Assembly (NCBI GenBank): GCA_904373255.1
Contig: CAJFFD010000014.1
Coordinates: 1,187 to 34,620, forward strand
From: an uncultured Clostridia bacterium
GTDB taxonomy: Bacteria; Bacillota; Clostridia; Christensenellales; Borkfalkiaceae
Length of the DNA: 33,434 nt
Direction: 5' to 3'
A program made the translations under genes and the position numbers. The notes below the pieces were generated by a model that was given only the letters and a program-made list of their open reading frames with translations, did no database searches and was not told the origin of the DNA. This document shows, piece by piece, positions 1 through 7,659 of this stretch (positions within the stretch are counted from its first letter, which is position 1; every line of letters starts with the position of its first letter).

Positions 1-414
1 AAGGTGCAGTGCGATTTTTCCGCGATGATCTCCCCCGGGGCATACCGCGAATTTGTGCTGCCCGGGTTGATGCGCGAATGCGCAAGGCTCGACCATTCTC
101 TCTATCATCTCGACGGGCCGGGCGCGCTCGTACATGCAGATGCCGTTTTGTCCATTCCCTCGTTGCAGGCATTGCAGTGGACGAGCGGCGCGGGGCAGAA
201 CGACGGCGGCAGCGAAGAATGGTTTCCCCTTTACGATAAAGTTATGGATGCGGGGAAATCGCTGTGGATTCAGATATATGAAGGGAAGCCGTACGTCTGG
301 CTTGAACGCGCAAAGAAGATTGTCAGGCGGTACGGAACCCGCGGAATCTATTTTGTGTTTGCTCCCTGTTCCGTGGAAGACGCCGCGGAGTTGGCTCGCG
401 GACTGAAAGTATGA
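1..414 (+). CDS. URO-D-family protein, 3' part
   Basis: The frame is open from the window edge, so only the last ~137 residues are present; family members are usually about 340-400 residues. The segment YHLDGPGALVHADAVLSIP followed by LQWTSGAG is the characteristic barrel part of uroporphyrinogen-decarboxylase-like proteins that occur beside sugar transporters and AraC regulators in anaerobes. Such proteins are generally not heme enzymes; some are corrinoid-linked methyltransferases. The real substrate cannot be told from this fragment. It lies upstream of the AraC regulator and glycan genes, which suggests membership in the same accessory locus, but it is separated by a leftward gene. Confidence 0.8.
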   Translation, partial: KVQCDFSAMISPGAYREFVLPGLMRECARLDHSLYHLDGPGALVHADAVLSIPSLQALQWTSGAGQNDGGSEEWFPLYDKVMDAGKSLWIQIYEGKPYVWLERAKKIVRRYGTRGIYFVFAPCSVEDAAELARGLKV

Positions 415-512
415 CGGAGGGCGGGCGAATGGCGGGATTCGGGCGATTGTGTTCCGTGCTGAATTCTGCCGCCGCGCGCTGCGCGGCACGCCGCAGATCG
501 AAGCGGTAAAAG

Positions 513-544
513 ACGGGCAGGACGGCTTCAGCCGTCCTGCCCGT
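513..544 (-). terminator. Intrinsic terminator of the 103-aa gene
   Basis: A perfect 14-bp stem (513-526 with 531-544) closes a TTCA loop, 7 nt past the stop of the leftward gene. On the minus strand it is followed by a short T-rich run. It may also stop rightward transcripts from the URO-D gene. Confidence 0.75.
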
Positions 545-551
545 AAATCGA

Positions 552-863
552 TCAAAGTCCGGAAGCAGCGGCTTCCGCGAGGGCTTTGTTCTTTTCATAA
601 AAATAGAAAAAGTGTTTTATGTACATATTCCTGTACCGGCTGCAGGTTGTGTCGCCGATGTGTCCTTTTACTGTCAGTTTCCAGCGGTCTTCGTCCGTGC
701 GTTCAATGTAAATGGCGTCGAGCAAAACGGGGTGGATGGTCGGTCGCAGGTGGTCGTCGCGGTCAAAGCGGATCAGCAGGTCTTCGAACGCTTTGAGTGC
801 GAACGGGTCTTTTCGGTCGAGCAACTGCAAAATGGATTTTTCTTTTTTGATCACGTTATTCAT
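552..863 (-). CDS. Hypothetical protein, 103 aa
   Basis: I do not recognise a family. The start MNNVIKKEKS at 863 is chosen over an upstream in-frame ATG because a full AAGGAGGT ribosome-binding site (873-880) sits 9 nt before it. The product is small, charged and soluble-looking, with no membrane segment or signal peptide. It contains a predicted beta segment (PVLLDAIYIERTD, WKLTVKGHIGD) and an aromatic stretch (YIKHFFYFYEKN). A strong hairpin terminator follows directly, so it is probably monocistronic. A 12-bp inverted repeat (TGACA-TG-TGTCA, 924-935) lies about 60 nt upstream and could be an operator. Confidence 0.75.
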   Translation of the reverse strand: MNNVIKKEKSILQLLDRKDPFALKAFEDLLIRFDRDDHLRPTIHPVLLDAIYIERTDEDRWKLTVKGHIGDTTCSRYRNMYIKHFFYFYEKNKALAEAAASGL

Positions 864-1006
864 TGGTAAAACACCTCCTTCTATAATCATAGAAAGGAAT
901 AAAACGGATGATTTACCAATATTTGACATGTGTCAGATTATGACAGATTATTCCGATTGTTTTGTGTGGTTGACGGGCGAGGTTCGGGATCTTCGGCATT
1001 GAAAAA

Positions 1007-1034
1007 AAAGGACTGCTGACTGCGGCAGTCCTTT
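1007..1034 (-). terminator. Second terminator downstream of araC-type gene
   Basis: A 10-bp stem (1007-1016 with 1025-1034) is followed on the minus strand by eight T residues, a textbook leftward terminator. It backs up the one at 1101-1136. Confidence 0.7.
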
Positions 1035-1100
1035 CTGCTGCGATGAAGGCGCTTTTTCAGGGAAAGGGAATATATAAGTTTTTTATCCGATTCAATAATC

Positions 1101-1136
1101 AAAAAAGCGATACCTGTGCAAAGGTATCGCTTTTTT
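1101..1136 (-). terminator. Bidirectional terminator after AraC gene
   Basis: A 15-bp inverted repeat (1101-1115 with 1122-1136) has a GC core GCGATACCT and A/T tracts at both ends. It sits 37 nt beyond the AraC stop and can work on either strand. Confidence 0.85.
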
Positions 1137-1172
1137 CGATGTTTCGCAGTTCATCTGCCTGCGCTCTGCGGA

Positions 1173-1973
1173 TCAGCTTCCCAGGCTTACCGCGAGTTTT
1201 CTGTACTTTCCGGGCGAAATGCCCATGTAATTGTGAAACTGACGGTTGAAATACGTTTCGCTTTCAAAACCGCAGGCAAAGGCAATCTCGCGGATGTTTT
1301 TGTTGCTCTCGAAAAGCATGATGGCGGCGGCATTGATTCGCTTCTGCTGGATATACTGCTGCGGCGTGATCCCGAATTGCTTTGTAAACAGGTTGGAAAA
1401 ATAGGTGGGGGAAAGAAACATGATTTTCCCCAGATCGGCGTTGGAAATATGCGAATCGAAATGGCTGTCGATGTATTGCAGAACGGGAACGAACCGTACC
1501 GCTTCGGGGGCGGCGGAAACCGTGTCCGGCAGGAAAAAGGACAGCAGGTATTTGATCAGCCCTTCGCAGGCGATGGCGTCGGCAGGAGAATTGCACTGCT
1601 GATACCCGCCGACGTGCTGCAAAAGGTTGCGGAAAATTTCACCCACGAACGGCGGCGCCTCGGCTTCCCGCTTCGGCGGGTAAATGGTCAAATAGCTCGC
1701 CGTCGTTATATCGAAATTGAAATGGATCCAATAATGCCCCAGTATTTCGTCGCAATGCGCGTCGAAAATGGAAAAGGATGGGATAAAATACAGTTTCCCC
1801 GGCTTCAAGTTGAGCTGATAGTCCTGCAGATAGATCACGGCTTTCCCGCTCACGACATAATAAATACGATAATAGGGGAACAGCGTAATGAATCTGTTCC
1901 ACGAATTATCCACGCGGTCAAAGCCCGCTTCCATGATTTTCAGCTCGATATGTTCAAAAGGAATCGGCGTCAT
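1173..1973 (-). CDS. AraC-family transcriptional regulator
   Basis: This is a 266-residue regulator with the usual two-part build. Residues ~1-140 form a cupin-like effector-binding region (YYVVSGKAVIYLQDYQLNLKPG). The last ~100 residues form the double helix-turn-helix, including LGKIMFLSPTYFSNLFTKQFG and IREIAFACGFESETYFNRQF, ending in the family signature GISPGKYRK. The start at 1973 is preferred over the ATG at 2006: a GGGAGGA site lies at 1981-1987, and the 2006 codon would sit upstream of the proposed -10. It is divergent from the secreted phosphodiesterase gene and the transporter operon, the classic position for a sugar-locus activator. The inducer is probably a rhamnose-containing sugar (inference from neighbours). 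Confidence 0.92.
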   Translation of the reverse strand: MTPIPFEHIELKIMEAGFDRVDNSWNRFITLFPYYRIYYVVSGKAVIYLQDYQLNLKPGKLYFIPSFSIFDAHCDEILGHYWIHFNFDITTASYLTIYPPKREAEAPPFVGEIFRNLLQHVGGYQQCNSPADAIACEGLIKYLLSFFLPDTVSAAPEAVRFVPVLQYIDSHFDSHISNADLGKIMFLSPTYFSNLFTKQFGITPQQYIQQKRINAAAIMLFESNKNIREIAFACGFESETYFNRQFHNYMGISPGKYRKLAVSLGS

Positions 1974-1996
1974 AAAGCTGTCCTCCCGTTGCTTCC

Positions 1997-2025
1997 AGTA
2001 TGACATAACGGCGGTATGATGTCAA
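1997..2025 (-). promoter_or_regulatory. Promoter of AraC gene
   Basis: On the minus strand TTGACA (2020-2025) is followed after 17 nt by CATACT (1997-2002). The transcript would begin just upstream of the GGGAGGA site, giving a very short leader. Confidence 0.55.
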
Positions 2026-2109
2026 CCGAAAAAGGTAAAAAATACATAAAATTCGCATGTTTTTCACAAATAATCTGTAAATCGTGCAAGTATTTCATTA
2101 AATCTTATA

Positions 2110-2138
2110 TTGCAAAATCCGACAAAATAGTTTACTAT
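2110..2138 (+). promoter_or_regulatory. Putative promoter of the secreted phosphodiesterase gene
   Basis: TTGCAA (2110-2115), 17-nt spacer and TACTAT (2133-2138) lie in an AT-rich divergent region, 45 nt before the start codon. The match is moderate, and AraC activation would fit a weak -35. Confidence 0.4.
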
Positions 2139-2182
2139 ATAGTCAAAGGAAATAGTTGTCATAAGGAGAAAAAACGATCTCT

Positions 2183-3988
2183 ATGTTCAAACGGATAGCG
2201 GCGGCAGTGTGCTGTGCCGCCTTATTGGCTGTAATCCCGTGTTCCGCCGTATATGCGGAAACGTTCGCCGCCAATACCGACAACGGCGGCAGCGGGTCAG
2301 ACTTCAATGCCAAACCCACGGTCGTCACAAGGCTGGCGGATGCGGAGTCTCTTGCGTCGCTGGAAGCGGGGCAGGCTCCGAACGTCGTGTGGATGGAGGT
2401 CGATGCCTCTTTACAGGTCGTATCCGACGCGGGCGAGCCGCTCGGCTCCTTTGCGGAGATCTATGCGCAAGAGGTGAGCGGGGTATCCCTCCCCGTCGTC
2501 GAACCGCAGGGCGCCGCCGCCGTTACCGCGCTGGGTGCTTTCGTCGAAGAAACGCCCGTCGCCGACCTCGCGGTCGCGGGGGACGCCGGCATTCTGATGC
2601 AGGTGCGTTCGGAAATCCCGTCTGCGCGGCTGTATTATACGGCGGCTGCTGTAGAGGGTGATGCATTACTGCAAACTCAGCTGGGGCTTGCAAACACGGC
2701 GGGGGCGCAGGTCGTCGTAATCGAAAGCGGTGCGGCGGAGCGGGAGGCGGTCGCCTATTACCAGGCGCGGTTCAAAAGCGTCTGGGTTCTGACCGACGGT
2801 TCCGCCGGGCAGATCGCGGACGCGGTCGGCAGCGGGGCGTACGGCGTCATCGCGCCCGATGCGCAGCCTGTATATGCACTGTACGACCGCATCGAAGGGG
2901 CGGGGGAAGGCACGGTTCTCTCTCGCGCGCCCTTTATCGCGGCGCACCGCGGGTATGTGGGCATTCATGACGAAAACACGGTCGGAGCCATCGAAGACGC
3001 GGCAAATATCGGCGCGACGCACGCGGAGATCGATATTTACCGCACGGCGGATAACCAGATCGTGCTTCATCACGATACCAATGTCAATTACAACGGCGCA
3101 TCCGTTCCCGTGAGCAGCCTCACGCTCGCGCAGCTGCAGACGATCGAGCTTTCGGGCGGAGATCGGATCCCCACGCTCGACGAGGTGTTCAGCTCGATGA
3201 ACGCCGGCAATCTGGGCGATATGCTCCTGATTATTGAATTCAAGGGGCAGGACGCGCAGCTGGTAAATCTGTTTGCGCAAAAGGTGAACGAGTACAACGT
3301 TCTCCCGCGCGTGGTCGTCATATCCTTTTTCCCCGATCAGCTCCTGCGCGTCCGTGCGCAGCTGCCTACCGTTTCTACTTCGTATCTTCTGAATGCGACG
3401 GACGGGGCGGCGGAACGGGCGCTTTCGATGGCAAAATCGGTCGACGGCGGCATCGATATAACGAAGGCTGCCCTGACCGGGAATTACGGCAGCGGCACGA
3501 CCGAGTCGGCGTACGCCGATTACTTCCGTACGATGGCAGACCGCGGGTATTCTTCGTGGATGTGGACGTACGAAACGCTCGATACCCCGCTTGCGATCAC
3601 GAACGGAGTTACGGGCATCACCACCAACGACCCGAACGCAGGCAATCAGATCGCTTCGCTGAACGTTTCCGACGTGCTGGAAGTGAGCGAACTGCCCGCC
3701 GACGGCGATATTATAGAAATTTCCGCAACGACATACCGCGGCGAAACGCGCACCGTATCCGCGCGGGTCATCCTTCTCGGCGAGGGGAACGGCGAAGTGC
3801 AGGCGATGCTCGCGGCACAGCCTGAAAGCGGCGTCGGGCTTCTGACCGGCAGCGTAACCATCCGCGCCGCAAAACCTTCTTCCGACGGGGGCGGATGCAG
3901 TTCCGCCGTCGGGTTCGCGGGGCTGGGCGGGGCAATTCTCCTCGTCGGCGCAGCCGCCGCCTGCCTCCTTCGCAGGCGGGCAAAATAA
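2183..3988 (+). CDS. Secreted, C-terminally anchored glycerophosphodiester phosphodiesterase-family protein
   Basis: The 601-residue product starts with a signal peptide (residues 1-25, MFKRIAAAVCCAALL). Residues ~250-490 form a GDPD barrel: AHRG (His255), ENT, EIDIY and HHD match the metal-binding and catalytic signature of glycerophosphodiesterases, and the barrel ends with GITTNDP. Residues ~40-245 look like a second, degenerate barrel that lacks the HRG and ExD residues. The C-terminus is GGGCSSAVG (Cys572), a hydrophobic helix and LLRRRAK, a surface-anchor-like tail shared with the giant protein at 9.6-14.4 kb. The ribosome site AAGGAG lies about 15 nt before the ATG, rather far. Likely substrate is a glycerophosphodiester from teichoic acid, phospholipid or glycan decoration; the exact one is unknown. 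Confidence 0.85.
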   Translation: MFKRIAAAVCCAALLAVIPCSAVYAETFAANTDNGGSGSDFNAKPTVVTRLADAESLASLEAGQAPNVVWMEVDASLQVVSDAGEPLGSFAEIYAQEVSGVSLPVVEPQGAAAVTALGAFVEETPVADLAVAGDAGILMQVRSEIPSARLYYTAAAVEGDALLQTQLGLANTAGAQVVVIESGAAEREAVAYYQARFKSVWVLTDGSAGQIADAVGSGAYGVIAPDAQPVYALYDRIEGAGEGTVLSRAPFIAAHRGYVGIHDENTVGAIEDAANIGATHAEIDIYRTADNQIVLHHDTNVNYNGASVPVSSLTLAQLQTIELSGGDRIPTLDEVFSSMNAGNLGDMLLIIEFKGQDAQLVNLFAQKVNEYNVLPRVVVISFFPDQLLRVRAQLPTVSTSYLLNATDGAAERALSMAKSVDGGIDITKAALTGNYGSGTTESAYADYFRTMADRGYSSWMWTYETLDTPLAITNGVTGITTNDPNAGNQIASLNVSDVLEVSELPADGDIIEISATTYRGETRTVSARVILLGEGNGEVQAMLAAQPESGVGLLTGSVTIRAAKPSSDGGGCSSAVGFAGLGGAILLVGAAAACLLRRRAK

Positions 3989-4076
3989 GCCTTGCGCACA
4001 GCCGGGGGGGATCGAAAACCTGTTTAAAAAATTTTGTTTCCATATACAGAAACGGCAAAAAGGAGATCACAGCCCA

Positions 4077-4529
4077 ATGAAAAAAATGTTTCGGATTTTT
4101 GCATTGCTGTTTGCCTTCGTCCTGGCGGGCGCGGCGCTGGCGGGATGCAGGCAAAGACAGGAGGGCGGCTCCGGCGGAAATGAGCCGATCGACATGAACG
4201 ATTTTCCGCTTTACAATGAGGAGTATGCAGCGATGGATTACACACAGGAAGAATACGAGCAAAAGATGTCGCAGCCTTATTGGCTCGGCAACGTCATCTA
4301 CAATGAACTTGCCCTGCCCATTGCGTACGAAGACGGGCAGGCATACGCGAATCTGCTGTACAAGCCGCTCAGGGTCGTCAGCGTCATGGATCAGACGTTA
4401 AAGACCACCTATACCGAGGGCGTCGATTATACGACCGATGCGGAAAACGGCAGGCTCCTGATTCCCTCTCCTCAACGAAAAGGTGATCACGGGAACGGCG
4501 GAGGACCACGGCGGAAATTTCCGTTCTGA
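4077..4529 (+). CDS. N-terminal fragment of frame-broken sugar-binding lipoprotein
   Basis: The ORF begins with a lipoprotein signal peptide ending in LAGC (lipid-attachment Cys24), followed by a Ser/Gly linker. Residues ~60-125 (YWLGNVIYNELALP and LLYKPLRVVSV to GRLLIP) resemble small beta-rich modules found before secreted hydrolases in Clostridia. After GRLLIP (about 4469) the sensible reading moves to the next frame (LLNEKVITGTAEDHGG). Near 4515 it moves to the third frame (ISVLIPNNDYEKG), which continues into the large solute-binding ORF. This ORF therefore ends in out-of-frame residues and is best read as the front of one gene spanning 4077-5779. The ribosome site AAGGAG lies about 12 nt upstream of the ATG. 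Confidence 0.7.
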   Translation: MKKMFRIFALLFAFVLAGAALAGCRQRQEGGSGGNEPIDMNDFPLYNEEYAAMDYTQEEYEQKMSQPYWLGNVIYNELALPIAYEDGQAYANLLYKPLRVVSVMDQTLKTTYTEGVDYTTDAENGRLLIPSPQRKGDHGNGGGPRRKFPF

Positions 4530-4558
4530 TCCCGAACAACGATTACGAAAAAGGGATC

Positions 4559-5779
4559 ATGGACGCGATGACCGAAGGTTTCCGTCTGCAATACCCGAAT
4601 ATCACCTTCGATATTAAAACATTCTCTCTCACGAGCGGGAGCTACAACAATACCGTCACCATGCAGTACAATGCGGGAGTGCTTCCCGACATCGTGTGGT
4701 GCAATTCCGAAAACTTTTACTTCCTCATGAGCGGCGGCTATGCGCTCAACCTTGACCGCTTCGTCGAGCAGGCAGAGGCGGCGGGGGAGTTCGACTATGA
4801 GCAGGATTTTACCGACAAATTCCACGGGATGGGCGTGTTCGGCGAATCGCGCTACGCCATTCCCCGCTCGGCGGATACGGTCGTCTGCTTCTACAATAAG
4901 GAGATTCTCGCCGATGCGGGCGTGGATACGAGCATCATCAAAAACGGCTGGACGTGGAACGATTTCCTCACCGTCTGCCAGCAGGTGCGCGATTATTACG
5001 ACGGGCAAGGGGATACCTCCTATTTCCCCATCGACTCCAACCTCGGCTGGGAGCCGGTCGCCTATTCCGTCATCCGCAGCTTCGGCGGGCAGGTTCTCAA
5101 CGAGCAGGGCGAATTTGCCCTGACCCAGGATACCGCCGGCGAGGTCGTCGATTTCGTGCAGAATCTGGTCGACAGGAAATTTATCCCCGAAAGCGGCGAA
5201 CAGGATTCTTCCTTCGAAAGCGGCACGGGCGCAATGCTCTTCCAGTCTACCAGCCTGGACAATTATGCCAACAGGGCGATCTTCCAGGACGACAGCGGCA
5301 ATCCTATTTTCGACATCGTATCCTTCCCGCTCATCAACGGGCAGTCTTCCTCCATCGGCATGGGTTATGCGGGATACGCGCTCAACAGCCACCTCGACGA
5401 CGAGGACGCAGACCCGATGGAACTGAATCTTGCGGCGGCATTCCTCAGTTATATGATGAGCCAGGACGGGCAGCAGCGCGCGGCGGAAGGCGGCTTGACC
5501 CTGCCTTCCATCCGCACGGATCTCTCTTATTCCAACCCCGACGCGAACTGGCATAAGGAATACAGTTCCAAATTCAATCTCGAAGCGTATACCTGGGGTT
5601 CGGACTATAAAACCGCGGGTCTGGATTTCCTCGGCTATACCGATCCTGTATTTTCCAGCAGCCTGATTTCGGCGATGGATTCCTTTGTCGGAACTTATGC
5701 CGTGCGCGATCCTGAAAATGCGTTCACTCGGTTCCGTGAGGAGGTTCAGTATGCATTTGACAGCGTCGTCACAGCCTGA
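4559..5779 (+). CDS. Extracellular solute-binding protein (family 1), main part
   Basis: The 406-residue ORF has the hallmarks of a family-1 sugar-binding protein of CUT1 ABC transporters: MTEGFRLQYPNITFDI, VLPDIVWCN, LNLDRFVEQ, VVCFYNKEILADAG and GWTWNDFLTVCQQV, then the C-lobe AAAFLSYMMSQDGQQRAAEGG. The reading is open and sensible back to about 4517 (ISVLIPNND), without a start codon or ribosome site at 4559. It is the continuation of the lipoprotein fragment at 4077, separated by two frame changes. If the breaks are real the protein is not made as a secreted receptor. If they are sequence errors, this is the receptor for the two permeases directly downstream, with which it overlaps by 29 nt. 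Confidence 0.8.
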   Translation: MDAMTEGFRLQYPNITFDIKTFSLTSGSYNNTVTMQYNAGVLPDIVWCNSENFYFLMSGGYALNLDRFVEQAEAAGEFDYEQDFTDKFHGMGVFGESRYAIPRSADTVVCFYNKEILADAGVDTSIIKNGWTWNDFLTVCQQVRDYYDGQGDTSYFPIDSNLGWEPVAYSVIRSFGGQVLNEQGEFALTQDTAGEVVDFVQNLVDRKFIPESGEQDSSFESGTGAMLFQSTSLDNYANRAIFQDDSGNPIFDIVSFPLINGQSSSIGMGYAGYALNSHLDDEDADPMELNLAAAFLSYMMSQDGQQRAAEGGLTLPSIRTDLSYSNPDANWHKEYSSKFNLEAYTWGSDYKTAGLDFLGYTDPVFSSSLISAMDSFVGTYAVRDPENAFTRFREEVQYAFDSVVTA

Positions 5780-6731
5780 ACGGGAGGAGCAGGAATACAG
5801 GGGAGAGGGCATGCCCTCTCCCGCCGCTCCGAAAAAATATAATAAATTGCAGCGCTTCTGGCGGGAAAACCGCGAGGGTTGGATGTTTGTATTTCCCCTC
5901 GTCGTCGGGTTGGGTCTGTTCACGGCATACCCGATGATCCAGTCGCTCGTGTGGTCGTTTTTCAACTACACGGGCGCGACCTATTATTTCCCCGTCGGGC
6001 TGAACAATTTCATCTTCATTTTTTCGCGCGACATACATTTCTGGCGCGTGCTCGGCAACACCTGCTACTACGCTTTCGTCAGCGTGCCGATCGTTCTGGT
6101 GAGCGGCTATCTTCTGGCGTGCCTTGCCAATCTGCCGTACCGGTCGGTGGGTGCGTTCCGCGTCGTTTTCTATCTTCCCTGCGTCATTCCCGGCGTCGTT
6201 TCCGGTATGCTGTGGGACGATATGTTTGCGAATAACGGCGTGTTCAACGAAATTTTTGCCCTGTTCGGCGCGCACAGCGAGTTTTTCGATTCGGCAAACT
6301 CGTTTGTCGCCATCAGCTCCATTTTCCTGATGAATTTATGGAGCATAGGCGGCGGCATGATCCTGTGGCTTTCCGCATTCAAGTCTATACCCTCGCAGCT
6401 GTACGAGGCGGCAAAAATCGACGGCGCCGGCATTTTCGCGCGGTTCCTGCATGTCACGATCCCCGGCAGCGCGCCGATGATTTTCTTCAATGTCGTCACA
6501 ATGCTGATCGGAACGTTCCAGTACAACGGCACGCTCATGCTGTATCCGCCCGAAGGCACCGGCTACCAGGACGCGCTCAATATGTTCGGCGTATACATCT
6601 ATGCCGAGGCGTTCCGCCGCACGAAGTGGGGGTATGCCAGCGCGCTTTCGTGGGTGCTTATGGTGCTTGTCGGCATCGTTACGGCGGCTCTGTTCGGCAT
6701 CCGGCGCCTCATCGCGGGCAAGGAGGAGTAA
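5751..6731 (+). CDS. CUT1 sugar ABC transporter permease (MalF/UgpA type)
   Basis: This 326-residue inner-membrane permease has six hydrophobic helices, starting at WMFVFPLVVGLGLFTAYP, and the cytoplasmic EAA loop LYEAAKIDGAGIFARFLHVTIP that docks on the ATPase. The start at 5751 follows GAGGAGG (5738-5744) at good spacing and lies inside the end of the binding-protein gene, indicating translational coupling. An alternative ATG at 5811 also has a purine-rich site. No ATP-binding gene is present in the window, so a shared MsmX-type ATPase elsewhere is expected (family knowledge). Confidence 0.93.
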   Translation: MHLTASSQPEREEQEYRGEGMPSPAAPKKYNKLQRFWRENREGWMFVFPLVVGLGLFTAYPMIQSLVWSFFNYTGATYYFPVGLNNFIFIFSRDIHFWRVLGNTCYYAFVSVPIVLVSGYLLACLANLPYRSVGAFRVVFYLPCVIPGVVSGMLWDDMFANNGVFNEIFALFGAHSEFFDSANSFVAISSIFLMNLWSIGGGMILWLSAFKSIPSQLYEAAKIDGAGIFARFLHVTIPGSAPMIFFNVVTMLIGTFQYNGTLMLYPPEGTGYQDALNMFGVYIYAEAFRRTKWGYASALSWVLMVLVGIVTAALFGIRRLIAGKEE

Positions 6732-6734
6732 AAT

Positions 6735-7640
6735 ATGGCTGAATCGGCACAGAATATACTTCCCGCGGCAGACGCCGCCGCCTACAACCGCGGCAAAAAA
6801 AGGCGGTCGCTCGCATTCCGCATCTGTATGCACGTTCTGATGGTGCTGATCGGGCTGATCCTCGTGTTCCCGTATGTGCTGATGATCTCCAAGAGCCTGA
6901 TGACAACGGAGGAGATCATCGGGGCGGAACTGATCCTGTTCCCCGCCGTGCCGCAGTTTTCCAATTATCTGCAGGTCTTGCAGGACAACAACTATCTGAG
7001 TGCGCTCGGCAACACGATGTTCGTCATCATCTTCAACCTGATCGCCGTGCCGCTGTCGGCAACATTTATCGCGTTCGGATTTGCGCGTTGCAAGTTTTGG
7101 GGCAAGAATGTGCTGTTCGGATTTATGCTCTCCACGATGATGCTCCCCGCGGTCGTCACGCAGATCCCTCTGTACAGCCTGTACAACACGTTCGGCTGGC
7201 TGAATACGCTGCTTCCGCTCACGATCCCGAATATCACGGGCGGCGGCGCGATCTATATTTTCCTTGCCCGCTCCTTTTTGCAGAGCCTGCCCAAGGATAT
7301 TGACGACGCCGCAAAAATCGACGGTGCGGGGCCGTTGCGCAGGTATTTCTTTATCGGTCTGCCGCTGTGCAAACCCATCATCGTCTATATCATGGTCAAC
7401 GTATTCACCTCCAACTGGGGCGACTATTACGGGCCTTTGATCTGGCGGCTGGACGACAGCTTCCCCGATACTTTCGCTTACGCGGTGTTCTATTCGTTTA
7501 CAGATCAGAACGTCGGCAGCGATACGCTGAATATCCGCATGGCGGCGGGGGTTCTGATGAGCATTGTCCCCGCGGTGCTGTTCTTCATCTTCCAGAAGCA
7601 GCTGATCGAAGGGGTCGCCATGGACGGGCTGAAAGGTTAA
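6735..7640 (+). CDS. CUT1 sugar ABC transporter permease (MalG/UgpE type)
   Basis: The 301-residue second permease begins 3 nt after the first one stops, behind AAGGAGG that overlaps the previous stop region. It has the family's N-terminal helix (RICMHVLMVLIGLILVFPYVLMISKSL), the motif NTMFVI, and the EAA loop DDAAKIDGAGPLRRYFFIGLPL. The C-terminus KQLIEGVAMDGLKG is the standard ending of this family. With the preceding permease it forms the channel of an oligosaccharide importer, probably for rhamnose-containing fragments judging from the glycosidases downstream. Confidence 0.95.
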   Translation: MAESAQNILPAADAAAYNRGKKRRSLAFRICMHVLMVLIGLILVFPYVLMISKSLMTTEEIIGAELILFPAVPQFSNYLQVLQDNNYLSALGNTMFVIIFNLIAVPLSATFIAFGFARCKFWGKNVLFGFMLSTMMLPAVVTQIPLYSLYNTFGWLNTLLPLTIPNITGGGAIYIFLARSFLQSLPKDIDDAAKIDGAGPLRRYFFIGLPLCKPIIVYIMVNVFTSNWGDYYGPLIWRLDDSFPDTFAYAVFYSFTDQNVGSDTLNIRMAAGVLMSIVPAVLFFIFQKQLIEGVAMDGLKG

Positions 7641-7659
7641 TCCCGAGGAAACATTTTTT

